Of a DNA stretch of 45,067 nt, positions 9,798 to 17,980 are shown piece after piece. The stretch is from Treponemataceae bacterium (GTDB lineage Bacteria > Spirochaetota > Spirochaetia > Treponematales > Treponemataceae). The notes below the pieces were generated by a model. That model was given only the letters and a program-made list of their open reading frames with translations, had not been told where the DNA came from and did not search any database. Position 1 is the first letter of the stretch. Every line of letters begins with the position of its first letter. Made by a program: the position numbers and the translations under genes. The DNA is taken from contig JAKSTU010000018.1 of assembly GCA_024402435.1 (NCBI GenBank), positions 1 through 45,067 on the forward strand, written 5' to 3'.

Positions 9798-9826
9798 ACA
9801 GTACACAATGATACACCATAAGTCAA
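9798..9826 (-). promoter_or_regulatory. Probable sigma70-type promoter of galM
   Basis: On the minus strand TTGACT (9826-9821) is followed by exactly 17 nt and TACTGT (9803-9798). The -35 is strong and the -10 mediocre. A T10 tract lies directly upstream and could act as an UP element. It would give a leader of about 40 nt. Confidence 0.45.
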
Positions 9827-9909
9827 AAAAAAAATAGGAAATAACCGAAAAAAAAAAGGAATATTTACCGAATTTAGAATTAATACAAAAATCCGGGTTT
9901 TCTGAATGA

Positions 9910-10080
9910 ACTGCCGGAAAAATCAGACCGATCCGCTTTACAAATTCAGATCAAACAGGTGCAAAAGTAGACAAATTTGACATTTGGTGGCAAAATACAG
10001 AAAGGATGCGTGAAAATATTTCGAACCTTGGTTTCTCGCGTCCTTGGCTCGCCGCTAACGAGGATTATTTTAAGGAATAA
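9910..10080 (+). pseudogene. Coding-like open frame with no good start (gene remnant or leader ORF)
   Basis: The frame opens after a TGA at 9907 and runs 56 codons to a TAA at 10078-10080, ending 6 nt before the cyclase ATG. The C-terminal part reads like a real protein: KFDIWWQNTERM, then NLGFSRPWLAANEDYF. Codons such as GGT, CGT, CTC, GCC, GCT and GAG are unlike the neighbouring genes, which favour GGA, GCA and GAA. The only in-frame ATG is at 10006 and has no spaced ribosome-binding site. The last codons contain the AAGGA that probably serves the cyclase. It may be the 3' remnant of a lost gene or a translated leader; I do not recognise the family. Confidence 0.4.
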
Positions 10081-10086
10081 ATACAG

Positions 10087-13000
10087 ATGTCAAAATATCA
10101 GGAATCTTTGGAAAGCCTTTTTCTGGAACAGATAATTGCACTTCAGGAAACAGAAAATCTTGAAGAGGCAAAAATCAGTCTGAAAAAATTTCTTGAACTC
10201 ATCGATTCTTCCTCTGCCTGTTTTCTGATTCAGAATGAAAACGACATACAGATTCTTGCCGGTTCCGACGAAAAAAATCCTGACGAAGAAAAAGTGCAGG
10301 AAATTCTGGCACTCTCGAAAAATGCAGATTATTCATCAGATACTGTTGTTACAGGTGACAAAGAAAACCGGACGGTCATCATACGAATCAAAGATACTGC
10401 AACACAGGACAACCGATATTTTCTGCTTTATGTTTCAGGCCTTGCAGAACCAGAACGGGATGATGGCAGGTTTCTGAAAGCTGTGGGACAATTCACAAGA
10501 ATTGCGGCAAACATCATTTTTTCCCAGCGGAACAACCGTGAAATTATCGAAGCAGAATCAAAAAAATCAGTAGAAAGATTTCTTGTTGACTACAAACGTT
10601 ATCAGACAATGCTGGCAGCTTTCGGAAGTCAGTATGTGTCAATTTATTTTGTTGACTTTGACTCAGATTCCTTTACATCCGTAAAAAGTGATTATGTAAC
10701 GGCAAATGCCATTGAAGATCTTTTGAGCGACAAAAATTCCTACCGTGATTTTGCAGAAGTCTGTGCAAAGAAGTTTGCCCATCCTGAAGAAATTGAGCGG
10801 ATTGCAGAGGCCACAAAACCGGAAACAGTCATTGCAAAACTTGCGGAAAATCCCCGTTATTCAGTCACGTATCATGCAAACGAAGCTTTCGGGAAAGCCA
10901 CATTCTTTGAAGTTCAGTTCATTTCCCTGGGTGAAAAAACCGGAGCCCACAAAGCTGTAATGGCAACCCGCAACATTGATGAAGTCATGCGGCAGGAATA
11001 CGAGCAGAACCAGATTATCGGATCATTAAGCGACATATATTTTGCTTCCTACTACATCGATCTTGAAAACAACATCTGCACAGAAATCAAGACACCGCCA
11101 CACATCAGGCACATAATCGGTCTTACATGTAATGCGGATCAGGCTGTAAAAAAACTCAGAAAGCTTGTTTCCACAAAAGATTCCGCTGACGATGTAGAAG
11201 CATTTACAGATCTGGAAACCCTTCCCCAACGGTTACGAACCACAAAAAGCACAAGTCTGGAATTCCTCTGCAAGGATTTCGGCTGGTGCCGCAGCGTGTT
11301 CATCAAAGTTCTGGAAAACGACGAAGGCGATGCAACTCACGTAATTTACGCTTTGCAGCTGATTGACCAGAAAAAGCGGCGGGAACTTTACAAAGCAAGA
11401 ATGCTTCAGAAACAGACCAAAATCATCGGAAGCATTGCTGACATTTACACTGCCCTTTTCTTCATCGACCTTGAAACAGACACTTATGAAATCCTGAAAA
11501 CTACGGAACAATACTTGAAATTTACGGACAATGTTCCCTCTGCAAAAGCTGCAATGGCAAGCATTGAGACAACAGTTTACGAGGATGAATTCCTTGAAAA
11601 AGTCAGAACCTTCTGCGATTATGACACTGTTGCAAAACGGCTTAAAAACGTTCCCTATGTTTCCTGCGAATTTCACAGCAACATACACGGCTGGGTTCAG
11701 ATGAACTGCATTGCCTGTGACAGGGACATAGACGGCAATGTTCATACGGTTCTCTTTGCAATTCAGGACATTGACCAGAACAAATGCCGGGAAATCGAGA
11801 TAAACAGGAATCTGCGTTTTCAGCATTCAATCACAAAATCATTCGGAGAAATTTATCATTCCGCATATTATCTGTCATTGGAAACCAATTCATTTTTTCC
11901 GATCAAGACAGAACAGAATATCGAAGATTCAATTGCAGAAGAAAGCAATCTTTTCACAGCTCTGAAAAAAACAGTCCTCCTGCTTACTCATAAAGACCAT
12001 GTACCCGGAATGCTGGAATTTACGGATTTGGACACTCTTCCGCAAAGAATCGGGTCCAAACACGTAATCTACCATGAGTTTCTCAGCGACCAGAACAGAT
12101 GGTTCAGAGCTTCCTTCATTTCAACAAAGCGGACAGAATCAGGCAAAGTCTGCGATGTGATTTACACAACGGAAAACATTGATGCGACGAAGCGTCAGGA
12201 AATGTCCATGAAAGCAGCTTTGCAGCAGGCACTTGAAAACCAGAATGCGGTTTACACGGAAATGCTTCAGATGCAGAGTTCAGGAGTTCTTGCCATTTGC
12301 GAAAATTCAATCATGATGATCAATCAGGCTGCAATACAAATGCTCGGTTGGAACAAAGTCGAGGATTTTGAAAGCAGATACGAAAGACTCCTTGACAACA
12401 TGGATGAATCAAACCGCAACACTTTCCTTGAATACAGCAAACGGAACACTGCTTATATCTGCGAATTCCGCACGCGGAATCTTGACGGAACATTCCGATA
12501 CATAATGGACAGTGCAAAAACCGTAATTCTTTCAAACGGGCAGCAGGTAGTGCTCCACAGTTTCATCGACATAACTGAAAAAAAACAGATGGAAGTAAGG
12601 CTTCTTGAACTTTCCGAAACTGATTCCCTTACCGGCATACGGAACAGAGGAAGCGGTGAGCAGAGAATTTCCCAGCTTCTGAGAAACGGCAGAAAAGGTC
12701 TTTTCCTGATTTTTGATGTGGACAAATTCAAATCGATTAATGACAACTACGGACATGCTGCCGGTGACAAGGTCATTGTCAGCATTGCCCACTGCATGGA
12801 AAATGCATTCAGATCAAATGACGTGATCATGAGACTTGGCGGCGACGAATTCTCGGCTTTTGTTGCGGATACGGACAGCACCGAAAAAGCCAGAAACTGC
12901 ATTGACCGTTTTTTCAGAGAGGTAGAAGAAATCAGCATTCCGGAACTGGCAGGCAGAAAAATCACGGTCAGCCTTGGCGGAATAATCTGCGAAGGAACAG

Positions 13001-13110
13001 CCGGCACTTCTTTTGAAGAGATTTACCATCAGGCCGACGTGCTTATGTACCGTGCAAAAAAAGAAGGCGGCAACCGTTATGTCGTTGAAAAGGCAATAAT
13101 CGTAAAATGA
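10087..13110 (+). CDS. Multi-sensor diguanylate cyclase with four reiterated PAS-like modules
   Basis: The C-terminal domain (about 834-1003) is a GGDEF cyclase making cyclic di-GMP: ETDSLTGIRNR near 846, FDVDKFKSINDNYGHAAGD and an intact GGDEF at 918-922. RSND at 909-912 is a correctly spaced product-inhibition I-site. Residues 1-160 look GAF-like. Four similar modules follow (about 161-301, 302-430, 431-567, 568-701), each starting with a GS.SDIY-type helix, then a strand such as YYIDLE or FFIDLE, and ending in an I.DIDQ.K.RE-type linker. A PAS domain fills about 725-833. No membrane segment is seen, so it senses cytoplasmic signals. AAGGA lies 11 nt before the ATG. Its 3' end overlaps the J-domain gene. 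Confidence 0.92.
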   Translation: MSKYQESLESLFLEQIIALQETENLEEAKISLKKFLELIDSSSACFLIQNENDIQILAGSDEKNPDEEKVQEILALSKNADYSSDTVVTGDKENRTVIIRIKDTATQDNRYFLLYVSGLAEPERDDGRFLKAVGQFTRIAANIIFSQRNNREIIEAESKKSVERFLVDYKRYQTMLAAFGSQYVSIYFVDFDSDSFTSVKSDYVTANAIEDLLSDKNSYRDFAEVCAKKFAHPEEIERIAEATKPETVIAKLAENPRYSVTYHANEAFGKATFFEVQFISLGEKTGAHKAVMATRNIDEVMRQEYEQNQIIGSLSDIYFASYYIDLENNICTEIKTPPHIRHIIGLTCNADQAVKKLRKLVSTKDSADDVEAFTDLETLPQRLRTTKSTSLEFLCKDFGWCRSVFIKVLENDEGDATHVIYALQLIDQKKRRELYKARMLQKQTKIIGSIADIYTALFFIDLETDTYEILKTTEQYLKFTDNVPSAKAAMASIETTVYEDEFLEKVRTFCDYDTVAKRLKNVPYVSCEFHSNIHGWVQMNCIACDRDIDGNVHTVLFAIQDIDQNKCREIEINRNLRFQHSITKSFGEIYHSAYYLSLETNSFFPIKTEQNIEDSIAEESNLFTALKKTVLLLTHKDHVPGMLEFTDLDTLPQRIGSKHVIYHEFLSDQNRWFRASFISTKRTESGKVCDVIYTTENIDATKRQEMSMKAALQQALENQNAVYTEMLQMQSSGVLAICENSIMMINQAAIQMLGWNKVEDFESRYERLLDNMDESNRNTFLEYSKRNTAYICEFRTRNLDGTFRYIMDSAKTVILSNGQQVVLHSFIDITEKKQMEVRLLELSETDSLTGIRNRGSGEQRISQLLRNGRKGLFLIFDVDKFKSINDNYGHAAGDKVIVSIAHCMENAFRSNDVIMRLGGDEFSAFVADTDSTEKARNCIDRFFREVEEISIPELAGRKITVSLGGIICEGTAGTSFEEIYHQADVLMYRAKKEGGNRYVVEKAIIVK

Positions 13111-13577
13111 CAGGTAGACAGGAAAATCTTGCCAGAATGCTCCGCGGTTACCTTGACGGAAGCATAAAACCTGAAAACGGGAAAAAAATCAGTTTCGTAT
13201 CTTTAGAAGCCGCCGAATCTGATGAAAAACAGTCAGAACAAAAAGCCCCAGAAGAAAGACCAGCATCCGGCAGACCTTTTATTGAAGCGGAAAAAGAAAA
13301 ATGCCAAAAAAGTCCCAAATGCGCCCCAAACTACAAAAGCTCCGGAAGCCCCCGAACCCGCAAATGCCCCGAAAGCCTGCGGAATGCTTTTGCTGTTCTC
13401 GGGCTTTCTGAAGAAGCGGATTTTCAGACAAGCAGAAAAGTCTATCTGACGCTTCTGAAACAATGTCACCCGGACAAAAAGCGGGAAGACAACGCTGAAT
13501 ACGCGCAAAAACGTACTGCAGCTTTGAATTCAGCATGGGAAACAATCCAAAACTATTTCAAGAACCTGCAGGCATGA
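13107..13577 (+). CDS. Small J-domain (DnaJ-like) protein
   Basis: A J-domain occupies the C-terminal ~65 residues, with the HPD tripeptide at 121-123 in KQCHPDKK; this motif stimulates Hsp70 ATPase activity. It lacks the Gly/Phe region, zinc fingers and C-terminal domains of true DnaJ. Residues 1-30 are a short conserved-looking helix (MTGRQENLARMLRGYLDG), followed by a polar linker to about 90. The ATG overlaps the cyclase stop in ATGA, so the two are made together. The pairing suggests a dedicated co-chaperone or an adaptor, which is inference. It converges on the response-regulator gene with only 20 nt between stops and no visible terminator. Confidence 0.82.
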   Translation: MTGRQENLARMLRGYLDGSIKPENGKKISFVSLEAAESDEKQSEQKAPEERPASGRPFIEAEKEKCQKSPKCAPNYKSSGSPRTRKCPESLRNAFAVLGLSEEADFQTSRKVYLTLLKQCHPDKKREDNAEYAQKRTAALNSAWETIQNYFKNLQA

Positions 13578-13597
13578 CGAACTGTTGCCAGCCTCAG

Positions 13598-14971
13598 TCA
13601 GTCTTTTCCGGCGCTTTCATCACCGGATTCACCCCAGTCGTCCAGTTTGCGGTGCAGAGTTTTGCGCCCGATTCCGAGAATATCAGCTGTCTTTGTCTTG
13701 TTTCCCCGATTAAGAGCCAAGTTTTTCAGGATAATGATTTTTTCTGCTTCCGCCATGGGAATGCCGGCAGGAACCACAATGGCATCTTCTGAAGAAGTCC
13801 GGCTGATCGTAGGCGGAAGGTCATCCAGTGTGATTTTGCTGCCCGCACACATTACAACAGCGCTTTCCATGCAGTTCTTCAGCTGCCGGATGTTTCCGGG
13901 CCAGTCATAATTGTAAAGAACAGAGCGTGCCCGGTTGTCTATTCCTGCAATGTTTTTTCCGTTTGCAGCGGCGAATTCCTCAAGAAAAGCGGAAATCATC
14001 AGCGGAATATCATCTTTCCTTTCCCTAAGAGGAGGCACATTTATTGAAACAACGTTCAAACGGTAATACAAATCTTCCCTGAACCGGCCTTCTTCAATTT
14101 CCTGTTCCAGATTCTTGTTCGTTGCCGCAATAACACGCACATCAACTTTGAGCGTTTCTTCGCCGCCCACACGTTCAAACTGCCGTTCCTGAAGAACACG
14201 GAGTATTTTAATCTGAACATTCTGATTTATCTCGCCAATTTCGTCCAAAAAAATCGTACCGCCGTCAGCCAGTTCAAAACGGCCCCGCTTTCTTGCAACT
14301 GCTCCCGTAAAAGCCCCTTTTTCATGGCCGAAAAGTTCACTCTCAAGCAAAGACTCGGACAAAGCCGCACAGTTTACCTTTATCAGAGGCTTGTCTTTCC
14401 TGTCAGAAAGCTGATGAATCGCATTGGCAATCAGTTCCTTACCGACACCGCTTTCGCCGGTTACAAGCACTGTGGCCTTGGATGAAGCAACACGACGGAT
14501 CCGGTCAAAGATTTTCTGCATTTCAGAGCTTTTTCCGATCATCGCTCCCAAAGATTTACGGCTTTCAAGTTCTTCCTTCAGACGACGGTTCTGCAGAGCC
14601 ATTTCCCTGCCCTGAAGAGCCCGCTTTACAATCATTGTAAGTTCGTCAAGATTGAGAGGTTTTGTCAGAAAATCATAAGCTCCGTTCCGCATTGCTTCAA
14701 CAGCCGCATCAATACTGCCGTGTCCTGTCAGTACGATAACAGGAACTCCGGGATTTTCTGCCGTAACATGCTGCAGAACCTGTTCTCCGCTGACTTCCGG
14801 CATCCGAAGATCGGTAATTACACAGTCAATGTCACCTTTGGAAATCCGCTTCAATGCTTCCCGGCCGTTTTCCACAGGAACAGCCTGGTAACCTTCAAGC
14901 TCCATGGCAGCAGCCAATCCTTCACGGATGTTTTTTTCATCATCAGCAATAAGAATATTGTATTGAATCAT
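13598..14971 (-). CDS. atoC: Sigma-54-dependent response regulator (NtrC/AtoC type)
   Basis: The order is receiver domain (1-120, phospho-acceptor Asp54 in VITDLRMPE), AAA+ domain and DNA-binding domain. The AAA+ part has Walker A GESGVGKE near 170, the sigma-54 contact loop GAFTGA, Walker B GGTIFLDEIGE, and DWPGNIRQLKN. The C-terminus has a Fis-type helix-turn-helix in NRGNKTKTADILGIGRKTLHRKL. All motifs needed to activate sigma-54 promoters are present. It overlaps the kinase gene by 4 nt (ATGA), so the kinase is its partner. The AtoC name follows the usual spirochaete annotation and does not imply acetoacetate sensing. No clear -24/-12 target was found in the window. Confidence 0.94.
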   Translation of the reverse strand: MIQYNILIADDEKNIREGLAAAMELEGYQAVPVENGREALKRISKGDIDCVITDLRMPEVSGEQVLQHVTAENPGVPVIVLTGHGSIDAAVEAMRNGAYDFLTKPLNLDELTMIVKRALQGREMALQNRRLKEELESRKSLGAMIGKSSEMQKIFDRIRRVASSKATVLVTGESGVGKELIANAIHQLSDRKDKPLIKVNCAALSESLLESELFGHEKGAFTGAVARKRGRFELADGGTIFLDEIGEINQNVQIKILRVLQERQFERVGGEETLKVDVRVIAATNKNLEQEIEEGRFREDLYYRLNVVSINVPPLRERKDDIPLMISAFLEEFAAANGKNIAGIDNRARSVLYNYDWPGNIRQLKNCMESAVVMCAGSKITLDDLPPTISRTSSEDAIVVPAGIPMAEAEKIIILKNLALNRGNKTKTADILGIGRKTLHRKLDDWGESGDESAGKD

Positions 14972-16224
14972 TTTGAGTGATACTCCAGCTGCTTCATTTC
15001 CTGTTGAGGAACAGGCAGCATTATTGTAAAAACAGAACCTTTTCCCGGTTCAGATTTTACCGCAACTTCACCACCGAATTCTTTGATGATTTTGTATGCC
15101 ATGGCAAGACCCAATCCGGTACCTTTGACCTTGGTCGTAAAATAAGGCTCAAAAATATGCTTCAGAGTTTCCTCATCCATTCCTTTTCCCGTATCTCCTA
15201 CAGAAATCAGAATTTTTTCCTTTTTGACTCTTGCATAAACAAAAAAACTTTTTTCCTTGATTTTAGCAACACTGAAAGACGAATCATCTCCCTCAGGAAG
15301 ATATTCTTCTGTTTCAGACATGGCCGCAATTGAATTCTGGGCCATATTGATCAGAACCTGCTTGAAAAGTTTTTCATCAAGCATCACGTTCGGCAAATCC
15401 TGCCCGAAATTGGTAGTCAGACTGATATTGTTCCTGTCCAGTTCCGGTTTGACAAATTCAATAAAGCGGTCCAGAAGTTTAAGAACATCAACACTTTCCA
15501 AAGTTGATGAAATAGGACGGGCCGCAAAGAGAAAATCAACTACAATCTTGTTGAGACGGTCTATTTCTTCATTGATTACCCCGAGATATTTTTCCACGAA
15601 TTTCTCGTCCGGCAGCATTCCGTCAGAATTCCGTGCTTTTGCAAGGGCTTTCTGTATCAGCTGAATATGAATGCTTATTGCGCCCAAAGGATTCTTTATC
15701 TCATGAGCCACACTGGCAGCAAGATTCGTAAGTGTCTCAAGATTTTCCATGCGGCGCAGAAGTACATCCTGTGTCCGCGATTCAGTTACATCAGAAACCG
15801 AGATGATGAATCCCGAAATCTTTTTCTGCATTACCAGAGCCTGAATCGTAACTGACACAATACGCATGTTGTCCTCAGAAGTATTCAGTGTAAAATCCTT
15901 TACCCCGAAAACTTTCTGCGTATCCGCTACAGATTTTACAAAAGCGGCAATGTCAGGATCATTTATGCATTCCCAGACAAACTCTCCGGATTCACCATGT
16001 GCAAAATCCGAATGCCTGTTCTTCAAAGGAATGAATCTGTCACAAGCTTTGTTAGTCCGAAGCAGATGCCATTCTTTGTCGCAAACCAGAAGAGCAATGT
16101 TCAGAGACTCAATGATGGCCGCCATCTGATCCCGTTCTTCGCTCAAATTGTTTACAACACGCTTTGCTTCTTCCGACGAAAGCTGGTCGAATTTTTTTGA
16201 TGCCCTTTTAGCGAATGTGCTCAT
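14968..16224 (-). CDS. atoS: Cytosolic PAS-domain histidine kinase (AtoS type)
   Basis: This sensor kinase has no membrane segment. A PAS domain covers about residues 28-150. The phospho-acceptor is His174 in SVAHEIKNPLG, followed by the N box (NMAQNSIAAM), G1 (GDTGKGMDEE), F (IFEPYFTTK) and G2 (GTGLGLAMAYKI). The layout resembles the soluble sigma-54 partners GlnL and FlrB/FlgS. The first 17 nt overlap the holB end and the last 4 nt overlap the regulator. The signal is unknown. Confidence 0.93.
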   Translation of the reverse strand: MSTFAKRASKKFDQLSSEEAKRVVNNLSEERDQMAAIIESLNIALLVCDKEWHLLRTNKACDRFIPLKNRHSDFAHGESGEFVWECINDPDIAAFVKSVADTQKVFGVKDFTLNTSEDNMRIVSVTIQALVMQKKISGFIISVSDVTESRTQDVLLRRMENLETLTNLAASVAHEIKNPLGAISIHIQLIQKALAKARNSDGMLPDEKFVEKYLGVINEEIDRLNKIVVDFLFAARPISSTLESVDVLKLLDRFIEFVKPELDRNNISLTTNFGQDLPNVMLDEKLFKQVLINMAQNSIAAMSETEEYLPEGDDSSFSVAKIKEKSFFVYARVKKEKILISVGDTGKGMDEETLKHIFEPYFTTKVKGTGLGLAMAYKIIKEFGGEVAVKSEPGKGSVFTIMLPVPQQEMKQLEYHSK

Positions 16225-17425
16225 ACAAATTCTCCAGTGCAGCCTGAGGTGTCTGGTTATAAATCGTTATGTTCTGGTATGTTTCCCGGACACCGTCAAA
16301 AACCTTCTGGGCACGGGCTGTGCGCACGGCAAGGATTACAGGATCTGCAGAAGATCCGGAAACCAGTTTTTTCTGCATCTGAGTCACCAGAGATTTGAAG
16401 AAAATTTTCAGAATCAGTCTGGGATCAAAACCGTTCATTTCTTTTACAAGTGACGGAATATCGGGTTTCTGGCCGGAAAGCACCGTTTCCAGAAAATCCG
16501 ATGCCGCAGATTCAATCTGATTTGATGGAACTTCCAGATAGTCGGTCAAAAAACCGTTGATGCTGCTGAACTTCTCCGGATTTTCCGCATGAAATACGCG
16601 GCTGATTACATCCTGCTGCTGAAGTTCCGTACGGACTCCGAAATTATAGGTCCGCACACGGGACAAAATTGTAGGCATTATTGCAGACCTGCATGATGTG
16701 GTCAAAATAAAGAAAACATCTTCAGGCGGCTCTTCAAGGATTTTCAGCATGGCATTGCGGACGCTGTCCTGCATTCTGTCCGCATTCTCAATGATAAGGA
16801 CTTTCTTGCTGTGACCGGATGTCAGATGAGCCCAAGCATTTGCCTGTCGCATCTGAGCAATCGGTATGGAATCGTACATAAAGCCGCTTTCCAATTTTTC
16901 GCACTGCCCCAAAAGCGAATCCAGTATTTTTTCAAGTTTTGCCGCATCCGGCAGTTCATGGGGAAAATCAATTTCTTCAAGAGATTCATTGATTGATGTA
17001 AGCACCGGCGAGATTTTCGCAGTTTTTGAATCATCTTCCAGCAGCACAGGCGAAAAACGCAATGTAAGTTTACGGACGCTCCTCAAGAACAGATAACGTG
17101 CCGCATTTGTATACGAAGCATTGAGGGCTACCGCACGCAAAAATGATTCCCGGGCAGCTGCAATTTCAAGAGTACAGTCTCTCGGACCTGCAAGAACAAG
17201 ATCCGGGTGTGTCAAAGACTTGTGCATCAGACAAGAAGGGCACGTACACTGCCATGTTCCTTTTTCCGGCCCCTGACAGGATATGACACGTGCAAATTCA
17301 AAGGCTGCGGTCAGTTTCCCGGAAGATTCAGGTCCCGAAAAAAGCATCGCCTTCGGAACAACATTGCGCCGGATGTCATCACAAATCAGTTTTGAAGCGT
17401 GCTGATAAAGAAGATTTTCAAACAT
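16208..17425 (-). CDS. holB: DNA polymerase III clamp-loader subunit delta' (HolB-like)
   Basis: The AAA+ clamp-loader domain opens with a P-loop-like GPESSGKLT at 31-39. Four cysteines (Cys50, Cys60, Cys62, Cys65 in WQCTCPSC) make the zinc module typical of delta' and tau. Later come KVLIIENADRMQDSVRNAMLKILEEPPEDVFFIL, the clamp-loader core, and ILSRVRTYNF at the SRC position, where Cys is replaced by Val. At 405 residues it is about 70 longer than E. coli delta', mostly from an insertion around residues 100-190. It overlaps cvpA by 8 nt and the kinase by 17 nt. Confidence 0.85.
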   Translation of the reverse strand: MFENLLYQHASKLICDDIRRNVVPKAMLFSGPESSGKLTAAFEFARVISCQGPEKGTWQCTCPSCLMHKSLTHPDLVLAGPRDCTLEIAAARESFLRAVALNASYTNAARYLFLRSVRKLTLRFSPVLLEDDSKTAKISPVLTSINESLEEIDFPHELPDAAKLEKILDSLLGQCEKLESGFMYDSIPIAQMRQANAWAHLTSGHSKKVLIIENADRMQDSVRNAMLKILEEPPEDVFFILTTSCRSAIMPTILSRVRTYNFGVRTELQQQDVISRVFHAENPEKFSSINGFLTDYLEVPSNQIESAASDFLETVLSGQKPDIPSLVKEMNGFDPRLILKIFFKSLVTQMQKKLVSGSSADPVILAVRTARAQKVFDGVRETYQNITIYNQTPQAALENLYEHIR

Positions 17426-17903
17426 GAGAAGTCAAAGCGTTAAAATATGATTCAGGAGAAGCAAGCATTCCGCGGAGTATCTTATGGAAGAAACTGTTCT
17501 CAAGCCAAGAGGTAACATCTATCCATTTCTGAAGGTACAGAATAAGGAGAATTACAGAAATAACAGCCAGAGCTTCAACAATTCCAAAGAAGAAACCAAG
17601 AGAATGATCAAGACCTCTCATGATCTGTCCGCTGACAAAAACTCTTTTTACGATAAGCTGAATAAGCTGAATCAGAAGGTAGCTGACGATGAAAAGAGCA
17701 ACAAAGGACAACACGGCTGAAGCAACAGGCGTATCAGGAAGAATATAGGGCATAAGTTTCTTGTAAAACAATGCTCCGCCCAAAATGCCCAGAACAAAAG
17801 CGGCTTTTGAGAAGAACTCAGCCAGAAAACCTTTTACTGCTGCATTCACAACAATAACCAGCATAATTGCAAAGAAAACCACATCAATAATTGCAAATTC
17901 CAT
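17418..17903 (-). CDS. cvpA: CvpA family membrane protein
   Basis: The 161-residue protein has four hydrophobic helices and opens AIIDVVFFAIMLVIVVNAAVKGFLAEF, the CvpA pattern. CvpA family members are inner-membrane proteins linked to colicin V production and envelope stress; their biochemical role is unsettled. GGGAG precedes the ATG. It lies between murG and holB in the same operon, which fits an envelope role. Confidence 0.85.
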   Translation of the reverse strand: MEFAIIDVVFFAIMLVIVVNAAVKGFLAEFFSKAAFVLGILGGALFYKKLMPYILPDTPVASAVLSFVALFIVSYLLIQLIQLIVKRVFVSGQIMRGLDHSLGFFFGIVEALAVISVILLILYLQKWIDVTSWLENSFFHKILRGMLASPESYFNALTSHV

Positions 17904-17980
17904 TTTTACTCCCGATTTTTATTTTTCATAATCAGTTTTCATAATGTCTATTCCGGACAATTCCGGTCAATCATTGTCTT

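Larger units (their letters stand above)
9753..10086. other. 334-nt divergent intergenic region galM / diguanylate cyclase
   Basis: The left part is very A/T-rich with two A10 tracts near 9827-9837 and 9849-9859 and holds the galM promoter. The right part (9910-10080) is a clean open frame described separately. No convincing -10/-35 pair was found for the cyclase gene, and no c-di-GMP riboswitch fold was recognised. Confidence 0.5.

Noticed and set aside
9961..10086. c-di-GMP riboswitch in front of the diguanylate cyclase
   Set aside because: No GEMM-type conserved core could be found; the region is better explained as an open frame.
11233..11826. 197-codon minus-strand open frame inside the cyclase gene
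   Set aside because: It lies wholly opposite the reiterated sensor modules, which are clearly coding on the plus strand.
17952..17965. CCGGA/TCCGG mini-hairpin between murG and cvpA as terminator
   Set aside because: Only 5 bp, no T-run, and the genes look co-transcribed.
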